DNA of 64,000 nucleotides from an uncultured Ignavibacteria bacterium (GCA_937944105.1 CALDZP010000028.1:57783-121782), one strand, 5' to 3'. Positions 46,457 to 55,731 are shown, counted from the first letter of the stretch. The notes: generated by a model not told the origin, from the sequence alone. Translations and numbers: made by a program.

Positions 46457-47005
46457 TCACTTATCAAGTTGTTTTTCGTAATGTAAAAGTTCGTAAAGGT
46501 CTAAATAATCTCGATTCATATTTCTGATTTTTTCAACAAAGATTTTAGAAAATCCTAGAAGAATCTTAACCCCAAGAGAAGGTTCCCGATAGATAAGTTC
46601 AAGAAGATCAGGTCGAAAAATTATAAGTAACCTTGATTCGGTTAATGCAGTTGCAGTGGCTGTTCGGTATCCTTCAACAATTGCACTAAACTCACCCATA
46701 AAATCACCTGCAAATAAATGAGCTATTTCTTGCTTAATTCCTGATTTAAAAGTATGAGAGATCTCAATTTTTCCACTTTCAATGATAAACATTGATACAC
46801 CAGGGTCACCTTCATAAAAGATTATTTCATTTGGTAAATATTCCCGAACCTGGACAAGTTTTCTAATTAATTTGAGTTCACGTTTTTTAAGTTCAGCAAA
46901 AGCAGGGAATTTTCTTAAAAGGTCCAATATTTTTTGTTCGTCACTTTCTGCCTTAAAGATATTTGACCAGAGGCTACTTCGAACTTGTAATTTTTCCTTT
47001 TCCAT
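46457..47005 (-). CDS. Cyclic-nucleotide-binding domain protein without HTH
   Basis: 182 residues. One cNMP domain spans ~25-150: YLPNEIIFYEGDPGVSMFII, FAGDFMGEFSAIVEGYRTAT (phosphate-binding cassette) and LIIFRPDLLELI. A C-terminal helix (~155-180) follows, but there is no DNA-binding helix-turn-helix as in Crp/Fnr. So it is probably a ligand-sensing adaptor, not a transcription factor. It lies between hisA and uspA; the ligand is unknown. Confidence 0.85.
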   Translation of the reverse strand: MEKEKLQVRSSLWSNIFKAESDEQKILDLLRKFPAFAELKKRELKLIRKLVQVREYLPNEIIFYEGDPGVSMFIIESGKIEISHTFKSGIKQEIAHLFAGDFMGEFSAIVEGYRTATATALTESRLLIIFRPDLLELIYREPSLGVKILLGFSKIFVEKIRNMNRDYLDLYELLHYEKQLDK

Positions 47006-47016
47006 TTTTATCTAAA

Positions 47017-47787
47017 TTATATTATTGTTCCATATTCTGCAATACGCCAGAGTTCCTGGCAGGGAAATTTATTTTCATATAACGCTCTACCAATAATAAC
47101 AGAATCAACTCCCAAAGGTGTTAAATCAAGTAAAGAAATTAAATCTTTATAACCTGATATACCACCTGATGAAGTAATTTTTAATTTAACTTTTTCTGCT
47201 AACAATTTTAGTAACTCAATATTTGGTCCAAGCAGTAAGCCATTTTTTTCTACATCTGTAACTATTAATCTTTTAATTCCCATCACTTTAAGATTTAAAC
47301 CAAGACTTACAGGATTTAATCCTGAAGTTTCTTTTCTCCCTTTAATTATTACTGAGTTTTTGATCACATCAAGAGAAACAATTAATTTATCAGTACCGAA
47401 CTCATCAATTGCTTGCTGTAGAATTTCAGGATTGGTAACAGCAATTGTTCCTAAAACGACTCTGGATGCACCTATATTAAAAATTTCACGTATCTTTTCT
47501 ATCGTCCTTAATCCACCTCCAACTTGAACAGGTATTACAACTGACTGAATTAGTTTTTCAATGACTTTCAAGTTTTTATTGGAACCATACCAGGCACCAT
47601 CAAAATCGACTACATGGAGACATTTTGCATTTTCTGCACGCCAGATTTTTGCCATTTCTATTGGATCATCTGGATAATTGGATGGTACTTTTTTAGGAAT
47701 TCCCTGAACTATCCTTACAAGTTTCCCATCCTTAATGTCTATTGATGGAATTACCAGTAATGGTGATTGAAAAACTTTTGTTGTCAT
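47017..47787 (-). CDS. hisA: ProFAR isomerase HisA, orphan gene
   Basis: 256 residues, TIM barrel. It isomerises ProFAR to PRFAR in histidine synthesis. Asp of PSIDIKDGKLVRIVQG (first acid/base) and Asp of VTDVEKNGLLLGPN (second) are present, as are VVDFDGAW, VQVGGGLRT and SSGGISGYKDL. No other his gene is nearby; it is instead linked to a cNMP protein and uspA. Sequence supports a normal enzyme. It also has a ~10-residue N-terminal extension before the first strand. Confidence 0.9.
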   Translation of the reverse strand: MTTKVFQSPLLVIPSIDIKDGKLVRIVQGIPKKVPSNYPDDPIEMAKIWRAENAKCLHVVDFDGAWYGSNKNLKVIEKLIQSVVIPVQVGGGLRTIEKIREIFNIGASRVVLGTIAVTNPEILQQAIDEFGTDKLIVSLDVIKNSVIIKGRKETSGLNPVSLGLNLKVMGIKRLIVTDVEKNGLLLGPNIELLKLLAEKVKLKITSSGGISGYKDLISLLDLTPLGVDSVIIGRALYENKFPCQELWRIAEYGTII

Positions 47788-48616
47788 AATTATTTCTCTT
47801 ATCAGTAAATTAAAAAATTTTTTCTGTAATGAAAATTTTAATTTAAGATGTATTATGATATAGAGAACTTCTTTGTGATATGAAGTAGTATTTATTATTT
47901 ATAACGGGTATAATCGAATTAATTGTATTTTTTTGTCTAATGATTTTGCACAAGCATAAATTTATTTTCTCTTAGTATCTCTAAATATCCTGAAAAAATT
48001 TTGAATGACATTTTGAGACTTATTAATTTTTGAAACAAGCTCAGAAAGATATTTGGGATTCTTCAATTTTTGAAACAATTTTAGAATAACATTTATATAA
48101 TCCAGAGGCAAATTTGGAATGATAATTCTCGAACAGCTTTTAGTTAAAGATTTATTCAAAAAATAACTTCGAAGGAGTTGAATATATTAATAGACTGGAA
48201 TCTGACTCTGTTTTAAATGGCAACACATGAAATAAACAAATCCAAAAGAATTGAATAAAAATAAGTTTCAAAAGTAAGCTCTCAATTGCAAATTAATTTT
48301 ATGTTTGAACTTGTGCTGAATTCATTTCAGCACTGTCCTTTCTTTTCAGGCAGAACCCATTTCAGCATCTCTGAAAATTTTGAAAAAACTCCATAAGGAC
48401 AATGTTAATTTTAGGTCTTAAAAAAATTCAGGATGACAGTCTCAGTCACTTTAGAATCTGAAGCAAGTTCAAAATTGAAGTATTATGATTTAGATCTTAA
48501 AACAAATTCAAGATTACTTTTTGAGATGTTTTTAAACACGAAACAAGTTCTGAAGGATGAGAGTCGAGATAAAATTAAATCCTTAAATAAATTAAGGATG
48601 ATGGTTTTAACTTCAT
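47788..48616. other. Gene-free, repeat-derived region
   Basis: About 830 bases with no convincing gene. From ~47990 on it contains eroded copies of the dispersed repeat (for example TTTTTGAAACAAGCTCAGAA near 48025 and TTTAGAATCTGAAGCAAG near 48450). Short open frames here translate only repeat sequence. The hisA promoter must be within the first 150 bases, but no clear -33/-7 pair was found. Confidence 0.6.
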
Positions 48617-48857
48617 TTTTTTCTTGCGAAAAATTTTCTCAACCTCCTTTGACTTCTTGATAAATGGTGTGAACTAAAAGAAAGGCAAATTATATTATTA
48701 GAGTCGGGGAGAGGGGATTCGAATCCCGAAGAGTCGGGATTTCGAAAATTTTTCTTGCGAAAAATTTTCTCAACCTGCTTTGACTTCTTGGTAAATAGTG
48801 TGAATAAAAAGAAAGGGCAAATTATATATTATTAGAGTCGGGGAGACAGGATTCGAA
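48617..48857. repeat. Imperfect tandem duplication carrying the 3' end of tRNA-Pro
   Basis: Two copies (about 48617-48723 and 48748-48857, offset 131-134 bases) share an AT hairpin (TTTTTCTTGCGAAAAATTTTC), a CTCAACCTCCTTTGACTTCTT-like stretch, an AAGAAAGG-CAAATTATAT run, and the final ~20 bases of the tRNA. In copy two the tRNA is whole; in copy one only acceptor strand and a damaged T-arm remain. Confidence 0.8.
48704..48727 (-). pseudogene. tRNA-Pro 3' fragment
   Basis: Read on the minus strand, it has the discriminator A, the 3' acceptor strand CTCCCCG (48705-48711) and a TTCGAAT loop, but the T-stem no longer pairs fully and the rest of the tRNA is missing. It lies about 110 bases beyond the 3' end of the intact tRNA-Pro. 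Confidence 0.75.
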
Positions 48858-48912
48858 CCTGCGACTTCTTGGTCCCAAACCAAGCGCTCTAGCCGGGCTG
48901 AGCTACTCCCCG
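48838..48912 (-). tRNA. tRNA-Pro (anticodon TGG)
   Basis: 75-nt cloverleaf on the minus strand: acceptor CGGGGAG pairs with CTCCCCG, D-arm GCTCAGCCCGGCTAGAGC, anticodon stem CTTGG/CCAAG with loop TTTGGGA, T-arm GCAGG-TTCGAAT-CCTGT. CCA is not encoded. Confidence 0.95.
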
Positions 48913-49000
48913 ATTAATAACAATATTAAGAACAATTTTTTCAAACTGCGACGCAAATTTAATAAATTTCTAAAAATTTATCTAATTTAATTTAATCGAC

Positions 49001-50140
49001 TTAACTTACAGGTAACAATTTTGAATTTTTAATAACTTTCAATTTTGATTCTCGCCAGTCAATTTTATTATAAATAAAAGGTGAAAACCAAATTAATCCC
49101 ATTAGTAAATCTTTGAATGGAATTAATAAAAAGTGAGCAAACTTCAGTGAATCACAAATTAGCCGTGCTGTCAAGTAATCAAATAATATTTTTAGCATTA
49201 TACCAAATATACCAATAAGATATAAACTTGGATAAAAAAGTATAAATATTAATGACATGAAACTCGTGTTGGTTAGTGACTCTAAGAAATAAAATATTGG
49301 ATCAATATTTAATCTCATTAATGTCCAGCGTCTATGACGATTTAGAATTTTTTTAAGTGACCACTTCTGATTAATATTCTCAATTGTTATAGTAGAAACT
49401 TTAACTTTATATCCAGTTCTTTTCACTTCAAGACCCATCAGGTGGTCCTCGGCAAGATAATCCTTAAATCTCTGGAATCCATTAATTGCATCAAGAATAT
49501 TTTTTCGGATAAGGATTGCTTTACCAATTGTTATTTGAATATTTGCAATTGAACTGGCTGCCTGAACAATTCCAAAAGTAAAAGAGTTTAAATGTAAATT
49601 TTCAAATAACGCAAATATATTTTTGGCACCTGTTCCTTTAATAGCTCCTGAAACTAGTCCCACATTTTCATCATTAAAATATAGAATTATTTTTCTTAAA
49701 AAATCAGGTTTAACCCTTGTATTGCTATCACTTATAAAAATTATTTCACCGTCACAATAAGGATAAATGTTATTAAGATTGTTGATTTTAGGATTTAGTC
49801 CTATTTCGGTAGTATCTATCACAATTTTTGTTTTGATGAGAGGATAAGTTTCAACTAATTTTTTTACTATTTGAATTGCAGGATCATTAGCAGAATGAAA
49901 TCCAAAAATTATTTCATAATCAGGGTAATCCAGTTCAAAAAAGGATTTAATATTTTGTTCCAATTCATCGTCAATTCCTTTGAGAGGTTTCAAAATTGAT
50001 ATTTTAGGGTAATAATTAGGGGTATTCTGCGCTAAAAATTTTTTATCTTTTCTAACATTGAAGAAAGCTTGGATAAAAACAATTATATGGTAAATAATAC
50101 TTATTGCAAGAGCTATAAAAAATATAACTTTTAATGTCAT
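49001..50140 (-). CDS. Membrane glycosyltransferase, ceramide-glucosyltransferase/HpnI-like (GT21)
   Basis: 379 residues. One N-terminal membrane helix (~4-25), a GT-A catalytic domain, and two C-terminal helices (~285-335). Motifs read ILKPLKGIDDELEQNI, the DXD-like FISDSNTRVKPDFL, the acid EDHLMGLEV and the processive-type RHRRW. These are the D1-D2-D3-(Q/R)xxRW set of GT21 enzymes, which glycosylate ceramide or hopanoid-like lipids at the inner membrane. The lipid acceptor here is unknown. It overlaps the GH1 gene by four bases, with a PAP2 phosphatase before that. Confidence 0.85.
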   Translation of the reverse strand: MTLKVIFFIALAISIIYHIIVFIQAFFNVRKDKKFLAQNTPNYYPKISILKPLKGIDDELEQNIKSFFELDYPDYEIIFGFHSANDPAIQIVKKLVETYPLIKTKIVIDTTEIGLNPKINNLNNIYPYCDGEIIFISDSNTRVKPDFLRKIILYFNDENVGLVSGAIKGTGAKNIFALFENLHLNSFTFGIVQAASSIANIQITIGKAILIRKNILDAINGFQRFKDYLAEDHLMGLEVKRTGYKVKVSTITIENINQKWSLKKILNRHRRWTLMRLNIDPIFYFLESLTNTSFMSLIFILFYPSLYLIGIFGIMLKILFDYLTARLICDSLKFAHFLLIPFKDLLMGLIWFSPFIYNKIDWRESKLKVIKNSKLLPVS

Positions 50141-51420
50141 ACTACTTTATTTTCTGTTGAAATTACGTCAAGTTTTTGATTATAAATTTGAATTAAATTT
50201 TTGTAATAATAAAAACTTTCTTTAGGAATTCTTTTAAATTCATTTTCATAATCGACGTAAACAAGACCAAATCTCTTTGATTTACCAAATAGCCACTCAT
50301 AGTTATCAAGTAAACTCCAATAAAAATATCCATCTATATCAATTCCTTGTTGAATTGCTTTGAATATAAATTTCAAATGTTTCCTTAAAAATTTCATTCT
50401 AATTTTTTCATCATTAATAGCGATTCCGTTTTCTGTTACAATAATGGGTTTCCCGTATTTTGATATCATTTTCAAAACTTTAAATATTCCTTTAGGATAG
50501 ATTTCCCATCCCGTGTCAGTTTCTGGATGTTTCGTATAAAAATAAAATGGATTGGATAAACTTAATTTGAATTTTGTAAATAAACGGTAGTAGTAATTAA
50601 CACCCCAAAAATCAATTTTATTATTTAAGTTAATTTCTTTTTCATATTTTAAGATTGGTGGAAGGGAAACTATTAAATTGTTAGTGATAAAAGCATCGGG
50701 TATCACCAGATTAAAAAATTTATGAATTCTATTTCTAACAGCTTTGTCAAGCAAAAACCAATCTCTATCACTCTTAAAAACAATAAAGTGATTAGCAATT
50801 CCAGTTTGGAAATTTTGTGAAGATGATTTAATTAAATCATATACTTTTGAATGAGCGATCAAAATATTATATAAAGCATCCATCATTAAATTAAGATTTT
50901 TAATACCTGGTGGAAAATTACCTTCACCATAAGCTGCCATAACCCAAACTAATGGTTCATTAAATGTAATCCAGTATCTAACTCTGTCCTTGAATCTATT
51001 AAAAATCTTTGCAACAAATTCAAAATAAACATCAATTGATTTTTCTGTGTGCCAGGGAGAAAATTCATGAAACCAGATTGGATGTGTAAAATGATGAAGC
51101 GTAGGAAAAGGTTCAATCTCATTTTTCAATAAGTAATCAATCATTCTTTCGTATTGATCAAGGGCTTTTTCCGAAAATGAATTTGGCTCTGGTTGAATCC
51201 TTGACCATTCAAATGAAAATCGATAGGCATTGACATTAAGCTCCTTGAGCAATCCAAAATCTTCTTTCCACATTATCCAGTGATTTGAACCATTATCATA
51301 TGTAGGATTTAAACCATCTCTCTTAAATTTTCCTTCCTTTTCCCATTGTGTAAAATCATTTTCTATGTGACCTTCTATCTGAAAAGATGATGTTGCAACT
51401 CCCCAGAAAAATTTTTTCAT
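50137..51420 (-). CDS. Family 1 glycoside hydrolase (beta-glucosidase-like)
   Basis: 427 residues with no signal peptide; cytoplasmic. The acid/base is in YWITFNEPLVWVMAAYGEG and the nucleophile in IVTENGIAI; the start (FFWGVATSSFQIEG) and SLLDNYEWLFGKSKRFGLVY are typical of GH1. It would cleave terminal beta-glycosides, but linkage and sugar are not predictable. Placement between a PAP2 phosphatase and a GT21 glycosyltransferase, with overlaps on both sides, suggests it trims or recycles the sugar made there. Confidence 0.93.
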   Translation of the reverse strand: MKKFFWGVATSSFQIEGHIENDFTQWEKEGKFKRDGLNPTYDNGSNHWIMWKEDFGLLKELNVNAYRFSFEWSRIQPEPNSFSEKALDQYERMIDYLLKNEIEPFPTLHHFTHPIWFHEFSPWHTEKSIDVYFEFVAKIFNRFKDRVRYWITFNEPLVWVMAAYGEGNFPPGIKNLNLMMDALYNILIAHSKVYDLIKSSSQNFQTGIANHFIVFKSDRDWFLLDKAVRNRIHKFFNLVIPDAFITNNLIVSLPPILKYEKEINLNNKIDFWGVNYYYRLFTKFKLSLSNPFYFYTKHPETDTGWEIYPKGIFKVLKMISKYGKPIIVTENGIAINDEKIRMKFLRKHLKFIFKAIQQGIDIDGYFYWSLLDNYEWLFGKSKRFGLVYVDYENEFKRIPKESFYYYKNLIQIYNQKLDVISTENKVV

Positions 51421-51971
51421 AACAGAATTAATTTAGTTAACTCCCAGGATATTATTGCTGTAAGAATTCCAATTTGTAAACCGATTAAAACATCGGTTGG
51501 ATAATGTAAATTTAATATAATTCGGGAAAATGCAACAAGAACAGCAAAGGTAAATACAATAATCGTTAATTGTGGGAAAAATAAACTGAAAAGAGTTGCA
51601 AATAAAAAAGAGGATGAAGTATGACCAGATGGAAAACTGTATTTATCAGGGGGCAGAATAATTATGTCTTTAATTTTTAATTTTTCAAACGGTCTTTCCC
51701 GTTTGGTGGTATTCTTAATTAAGTAATACAAAATTCTTTCTATTGAAAAACCAATTAAAAAACTGAGCAGTAATTTTAATTGAAAACTGTCAATAAGTAT
51801 TGACAAAATGATAATTAATGGATATAAGAATCCATCACCAAGTCGAGTAATGAAAACAAAAAATTTCTTGAAGATAAGTTTCTTCTTATTGTTATTTTCT
51901 AACAAAATATGGCTCAACTGAATCATAAGTAAATCTTCAAATTGTTGAAATTTTTCTAATGCTGTTAACAT
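51417..51971 (-). CDS. PAP2-family membrane phosphatase
   Basis: 184 residues with about five membrane helices. The three PAP2 motifs are present: KRERPFEKLK (as NTTKRERPFEKL), SFPSGHTSSSFLFATLF and SRIILNLHYPTDVLIG, with catalytic His residues in the second and third. It dephosphorylates lipid phosphates such as undecaprenyl or diacylglycerol pyrophosphate. A strong AAGGAGAAGAT site precedes the start. First gene of a three-gene glycolipid-type operon. Confidence 0.9.
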   Translation of the reverse strand: MLTALEKFQQFEDLLMIQLSHILLENNNKKKLIFKKFFVFITRLGDGFLYPLIIILSILIDSFQLKLLLSFLIGFSIERILYYLIKNTTKRERPFEKLKIKDIIILPPDKYSFPSGHTSSSFLFATLFSLFFPQLTIIVFTFAVLVAFSRIILNLHYPTDVLIGLQIGILTAIISWELTKLILL

Positions 51972-52115
51972 ATCTTCTCCTTTTTTGTAAAGCTATTAAT
52001 GATTGATGTATTAATGATTAAGATAATGTTAAAAAATTATTAATTGTTGGAACTTTGGAATTTGAGATGAATAAAATATTAATTCATCCAGAGGCTATAA
52101 TTTAATGGAGGCATT

Positions 52116-54404
52116 ATGATGAAAAAACAAAAGATTAAAAAAATCGCTTTTGTCGGTAACTATTTACCCCGTAGATGTGGAATAGCAACTTTTACATATG
52201 AATTATACAATGCAATTAAAAATCAATATCCACAGATTGACTCTATTGTTTTGGCAATAACAGATAAAAACCAAAACTTTGATTATCCATCTGAAGTCCG
52301 ATTTGAGATAATTAAACAGGATATTTCGACCTATCAAAAGGCAGCAGACTTTCTGAATTATAATAATGTTGACGTGGTTTCACTTCAGCATGAGTATGGT
52401 ATTTTTGGTGGAGTAGAAGGTAGCCATATTCTTGCTCTTGTTAGAAATTTAAGAATGCCCATTGTAACAACTTTACATACAATTCTTGAAAAGCCAAATC
52501 CTGAACAGAAAAAAGTTTTAAAGGAAGTAATTAATTATTCATCTAAAGTTATAACAATGACAGAAAAAGGAAGAACATTTCTTAGAGAAATTTACAAAGT
52601 TCCTGATGAAAAAATTGATTTAATCCCTCACGGGATACCAGACATGCCTTTTGTTGATCCAAATTTTTATAAAGACAGATTTGGTGTTGAAGGAAATTAT
52701 GTTATACTAACTTTTGGATTGCTTTCTCCTGGAAAAGGCATTGAATATGTTTTGTGGGCATTACCAAAGATTATTAAAAAATTCCCAAATGTAGTTTATA
52801 TTATTTTAGGAACGACTCATCCAAATATCCTTAAAGAACATGGTGAATCTTATAGATTATTTCTTGAAAGAATTGCACATGAATTGAATATTAAAAAGCA
52901 TGTAATTTTTTATAATCGATTTGTTGATTCAGAAGAATTAAATGAATTCATTGGTGCTGCTGACATTTATATAACACCTTACTTAAATAAAGCCCAAATT
53001 ACATCTGGAACATTATCTTATACATTTGGATGTGGCAAAGCCGTTATTTCTACTCCATACTGGCATGCTGAAGAATTACTTTCAGATGATAGAGGAATAT
53101 TAGTTCCATTTCGTGACTCAGATGCAATTGCAGATGCTGTGATTGAACTTTTATCCAATGAAGCTCGCCGTCATTCAATGAGAAAAAAAGCCTACATGAT
53201 TGGAAGAGAAATGGTATGGAGTAATATCGCACATTTATATATTAATTCATTTCAACAGGCACGAGAGTTGGCTCTTCAGAAACCATCTTCGATTACTCCA
53301 TTAAAAACATTAGATGATCAAAGAATGGAATTACCAGAATTCAATTTGAAACATTTAAATAATTTAACTGATTCCACTGGCATTTTGCAGCACGCCAGAT
53401 TTTCCATCCCAAGATATAATGAAGGTTATTGTCTTGATGACAATGCTCGTGCTTTGTTTTTTACAGTTCAACTTGATGATCTGGGTATTGCAGATGATAA
53501 TGTTTATAGACTAGCTAACATTTATGCTGCATTTATTGAATATGCATATAATAATAAAATTAGAAGATTTAGAAATTTCATGAATTTTGAAAGGAAGTGG
53601 ACTGAAGAAATAGGTTCTGATGATTCGCAGGGTAGGACAATATGGGCATTGGGAACTGTAATTGGAAAATCTACAAAAAAACATTTACAAATCTGGGCTA
53701 CGCAAATGTTTAATGATACAATTTCAATCATTCCAGAATTAACCTCACCTCGAGCGTGGGCTTTTGGACTTCTCGGTATCAATGAATATTTACAAAAATT
53801 AAGTGGTGATAGACTTGTATTGAGTATTCGTGAAGAATTGGTTAACAAATTGATGCGTCTTTATAGTGATGTAGCAACTGAAAATTGGAAATGGTTTGAA
53901 AATTATCTTACCTACGACAATGCTAAAATTTCTCAAGCTCTAATTTTGAGTGGATATCAAATGAATAATTCCGAGATTCTTACAGTAGGGTTAGAATCAT
54001 TAAAATGGTTAATTGATTTGCAGCTAAATGAGAAAGGTTACTTTTCTCCAATTGGTTCTGAAGGTTGGTTTGTTAAGGGAAAAGAAAGAGCTCGATTTGA
54101 TCAACAACCAGTTTCAGTTTGTGATGCTATTCTTGCTTGCGCTGAAGCTTACAGAGTCACTGGTGATGATGAGTGGTATAAATTATCAAAATTAATTTTT
54201 GAATGGTTCTTCGGAAAAAACGATCTTGGGCTTCAACTTTATGATGTTTCTACTGGTGGATGTTATGATGCTCTTCAAGTTGATAGAGTAAATCTTAATC
54301 AAGGTGCGGAATCAACTTTAAGTTTTTTAATCTCCCTTGCAGAAGTCTATAGAATAGAAAATATGGTTAAAGCTTACGAAAAATTAAACCATCTTGAAGA
54401 ATAA
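52116..54404 (+). CDS. GT4 glycosyltransferase fused to an alpha/alpha-toroid domain
   Basis: 762 residues. The N-terminal half (~1-385) is a GT4 GT-B enzyme: FVGNYLPRRCGIATFTYEL, VSLQHEYGIFGG, LIPHGIPDMPF, TFGLLSPGKGIEYVLWALPK. The C-terminal half (~410-755) looks like a helical toroid as in (alpha/alpha)6 glycosidases or epimerases: YNEGYCLDDNARALFFTVQL, ERKWTEEIGSDDSQGRTIWA, RAWAFGLLGI and FDQQPVSVCDAILACAEAYR. Thus it may both add and process a sugar. It is followed after 33 bases by a GH130 phosphorylase, a recurring pair in Bacteroidota-like genomes. Donor is unproven; mannose is plausible from GH130. Confidence 0.88.
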   Translation: MMKKQKIKKIAFVGNYLPRRCGIATFTYELYNAIKNQYPQIDSIVLAITDKNQNFDYPSEVRFEIIKQDISTYQKAADFLNYNNVDVVSLQHEYGIFGGVEGSHILALVRNLRMPIVTTLHTILEKPNPEQKKVLKEVINYSSKVITMTEKGRTFLREIYKVPDEKIDLIPHGIPDMPFVDPNFYKDRFGVEGNYVILTFGLLSPGKGIEYVLWALPKIIKKFPNVVYIILGTTHPNILKEHGESYRLFLERIAHELNIKKHVIFYNRFVDSEELNEFIGAADIYITPYLNKAQITSGTLSYTFGCGKAVISTPYWHAEELLSDDRGILVPFRDSDAIADAVIELLSNEARRHSMRKKAYMIGREMVWSNIAHLYINSFQQARELALQKPSSITPLKTLDDQRMELPEFNLKHLNNLTDSTGILQHARFSIPRYNEGYCLDDNARALFFTVQLDDLGIADDNVYRLANIYAAFIEYAYNNKIRRFRNFMNFERKWTEEIGSDDSQGRTIWALGTVIGKSTKKHLQIWATQMFNDTISIIPELTSPRAWAFGLLGINEYLQKLSGDRLVLSIREELVNKLMRLYSDVATENWKWFENYLTYDNAKISQALILSGYQMNNSEILTVGLESLKWLIDLQLNEKGYFSPIGSEGWFVKGKERARFDQQPVSVCDAILACAEAYRVTGDDEWYKLSKLIFEWFFGKNDLGLQLYDVSTGGCYDALQVDRVNLNQGAESTLSFLISLAEVYRIENMVKAYEKLNHLEE

Positions 54405-54437
54405 TTTAAAAACAATTAACAACAAAATGGGGGAAAT

Positions 54438-55406
54438 ATGAGTAATTCAAAACTTGAATTATTCAAACGTTATCCCAAAAATCCAATAATAACTGTAAAT
54501 GATATTCCTTATAGTGCTAATTCTGTTTTCAATGCTGGTGCTATCAAATTTAATGATCAAATAATTTTATTGATGCGTGTAGAAGACATGAGAGGTATCT
54601 CTCATTTATTAATTGCCAGAAGTAAGAACGGAGTTGATGAATGGATTATTGATAACAAACCAGCTTTATTCCCGGAACCTGATAAATTCCCTGAAGAAAT
54701 CTGGGGTATTGAAGATCCAAGAATTACTTATCTTGAAGAATTAAAAAAATTTGCAATTACATACACTGCATATTCACATGGTGGACCTCTGGTTTCTCTT
54801 GCATTTACAGAGGACTTCGAAAAATTTTTTAAGGTAGGAGCTATACTTCCTCCTGAAGATAAAGATGCTGCACTTTTCCCAGTAAAATTTGGAAATCGAT
54901 GGGCTTTAATTCATAGACCAATTATTTCTACTCCTTATTCAGCAGCTCATATTTGGATATCTTATTCACCGGATCTCCTGCATTGGGGTGAGCATAGAAT
55001 TTTAATTAGGGCTCGAGAAGGTGCGTGGTGGGATGCAAATAAAATTGGCTTATCACCACCTCCACTATTAATTCCTGAAGGGTGGATAATCCTTTATCAT
55101 GGAGTAAAGAGAACTGCTGGTGGTGCAATTTATCGATTGGGACTTGCTCTTCTCGATAAAGACGAACCAACAAAAGTTCTTAGAAGAAGCGACGAATGGA
55201 TTTTTGGACCGAGAGAGTTTTATGAAAGAGAAGGTGATGTCGATGATGTTGTTTTTCCGTGTGGTTGGATTGTTGAGGGTGATGAGGTAAAATTGTATTA
55301 TGGTGCTGCTGATACATCAATTGCTCTTGCTACTGCCAGTCTGGAAGAATTAAGGAAATATATTTTAAATTGTCCAGCTGCTGAAGAGTCAAAAAGGTGG
55401 GGATAA
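54438..55406 (+). CDS. GH130 beta-mannoside phosphorylase family protein
   Basis: 322 residues, five-bladed beta-propeller of GH130 with no signal peptide. The family core IWGIEDPRITYLEELKKFAI holds the catalytic Asp; NPIITVNDIPYSANSVFNAG, LFPVKFGNRWALIHRPI and YYGAADTSIALATASLEEL also match. GH130 enzymes phosphorolyse beta-mannosides to mannose 1-phosphate and can run in reverse. Pairing with the GT4/toroid fusion suggests a cytoplasmic mannoside made and recycled by the two. Substrate subtype cannot be told. Confidence 0.9.
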   Translation: MSNSKLELFKRYPKNPIITVNDIPYSANSVFNAGAIKFNDQIILLMRVEDMRGISHLLIARSKNGVDEWIIDNKPALFPEPDKFPEEIWGIEDPRITYLEELKKFAITYTAYSHGGPLVSLAFTEDFEKFFKVGAILPPEDKDAALFPVKFGNRWALIHRPIISTPYSAAHIWISYSPDLLHWGEHRILIRAREGAWWDANKIGLSPPPLLIPEGWIILYHGVKRTAGGAIYRLGLALLDKDEPTKVLRRSDEWIFGPREFYEREGDVDDVVFPCGWIVEGDEVKLYYGAADTSIALATASLEELRKYILNCPAAEESKRWG

Positions 55407-55534
55407 AATTAAAAGAGGCTTTCTAATACATGCAATTTTATTAACCTGTTCAGATTTTTCGGGATCAGGGAACTCTTATTAAATAAAAAAAGACCGTGAA
55501 ATAAAATCATGATGAGATTATAATTTTCAAATTC

Positions 55535-55614
55535 TAAAACATCCTGATATTCAGCATGACAAGGTTCAGAATGACTTTTGGAGTCGTGTCACCCTGAACT
55601 TGTTTCAGGGTCTA
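55535..55614. repeat. REPIN-like doublet, copy 1
   Basis: Left arm AAACATCCTGATATTCAGCA onward to ...CAGAATGAC (ends 55575) with an insertion, 13-nt spacer, right arm TCACCCTGAACTTGTTTCAG to GGTCTA (55589-55614). Confidence 0.75.
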
Positions 55615-55666
55615 TTATTAAAAAAGGATGTTGAAATAAATTTAGGATGACATTTTGAGAGTTTTT

Positions 55667-55731
55667 AGATTCCGAAACAAGTTCGGAATGACTTAAAAAG
55701 TCTTGTCACCCTGAACTTGTTTCAGGGTCTA
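55667..55731. repeat. REPIN-like doublet, copy 2 (cleanest)
   Basis: Left arm AGATTCCGAAACAAGTTCGG AATGAC (55667-55692), 13-nt spacer (55693-55705), right arm TCACCCTGAACTTGTTTCAG GGTCTA (55706-55731). The arms are inverted copies of one another, and each is itself an imperfect palindrome (CCCTGAA/TTCAGGG around CTTGT). Confidence 0.85.

Noticed and set aside
47962..48159. 65-codon minus-strand frame
   Set aside because: It is a translation of eroded dispersed repeat units and has no domain or start signal.
48433..48660. 75-codon plus-strand frame
   Set aside because: Also repeat-derived, and it runs into the tandem duplication near tRNA-Pro.
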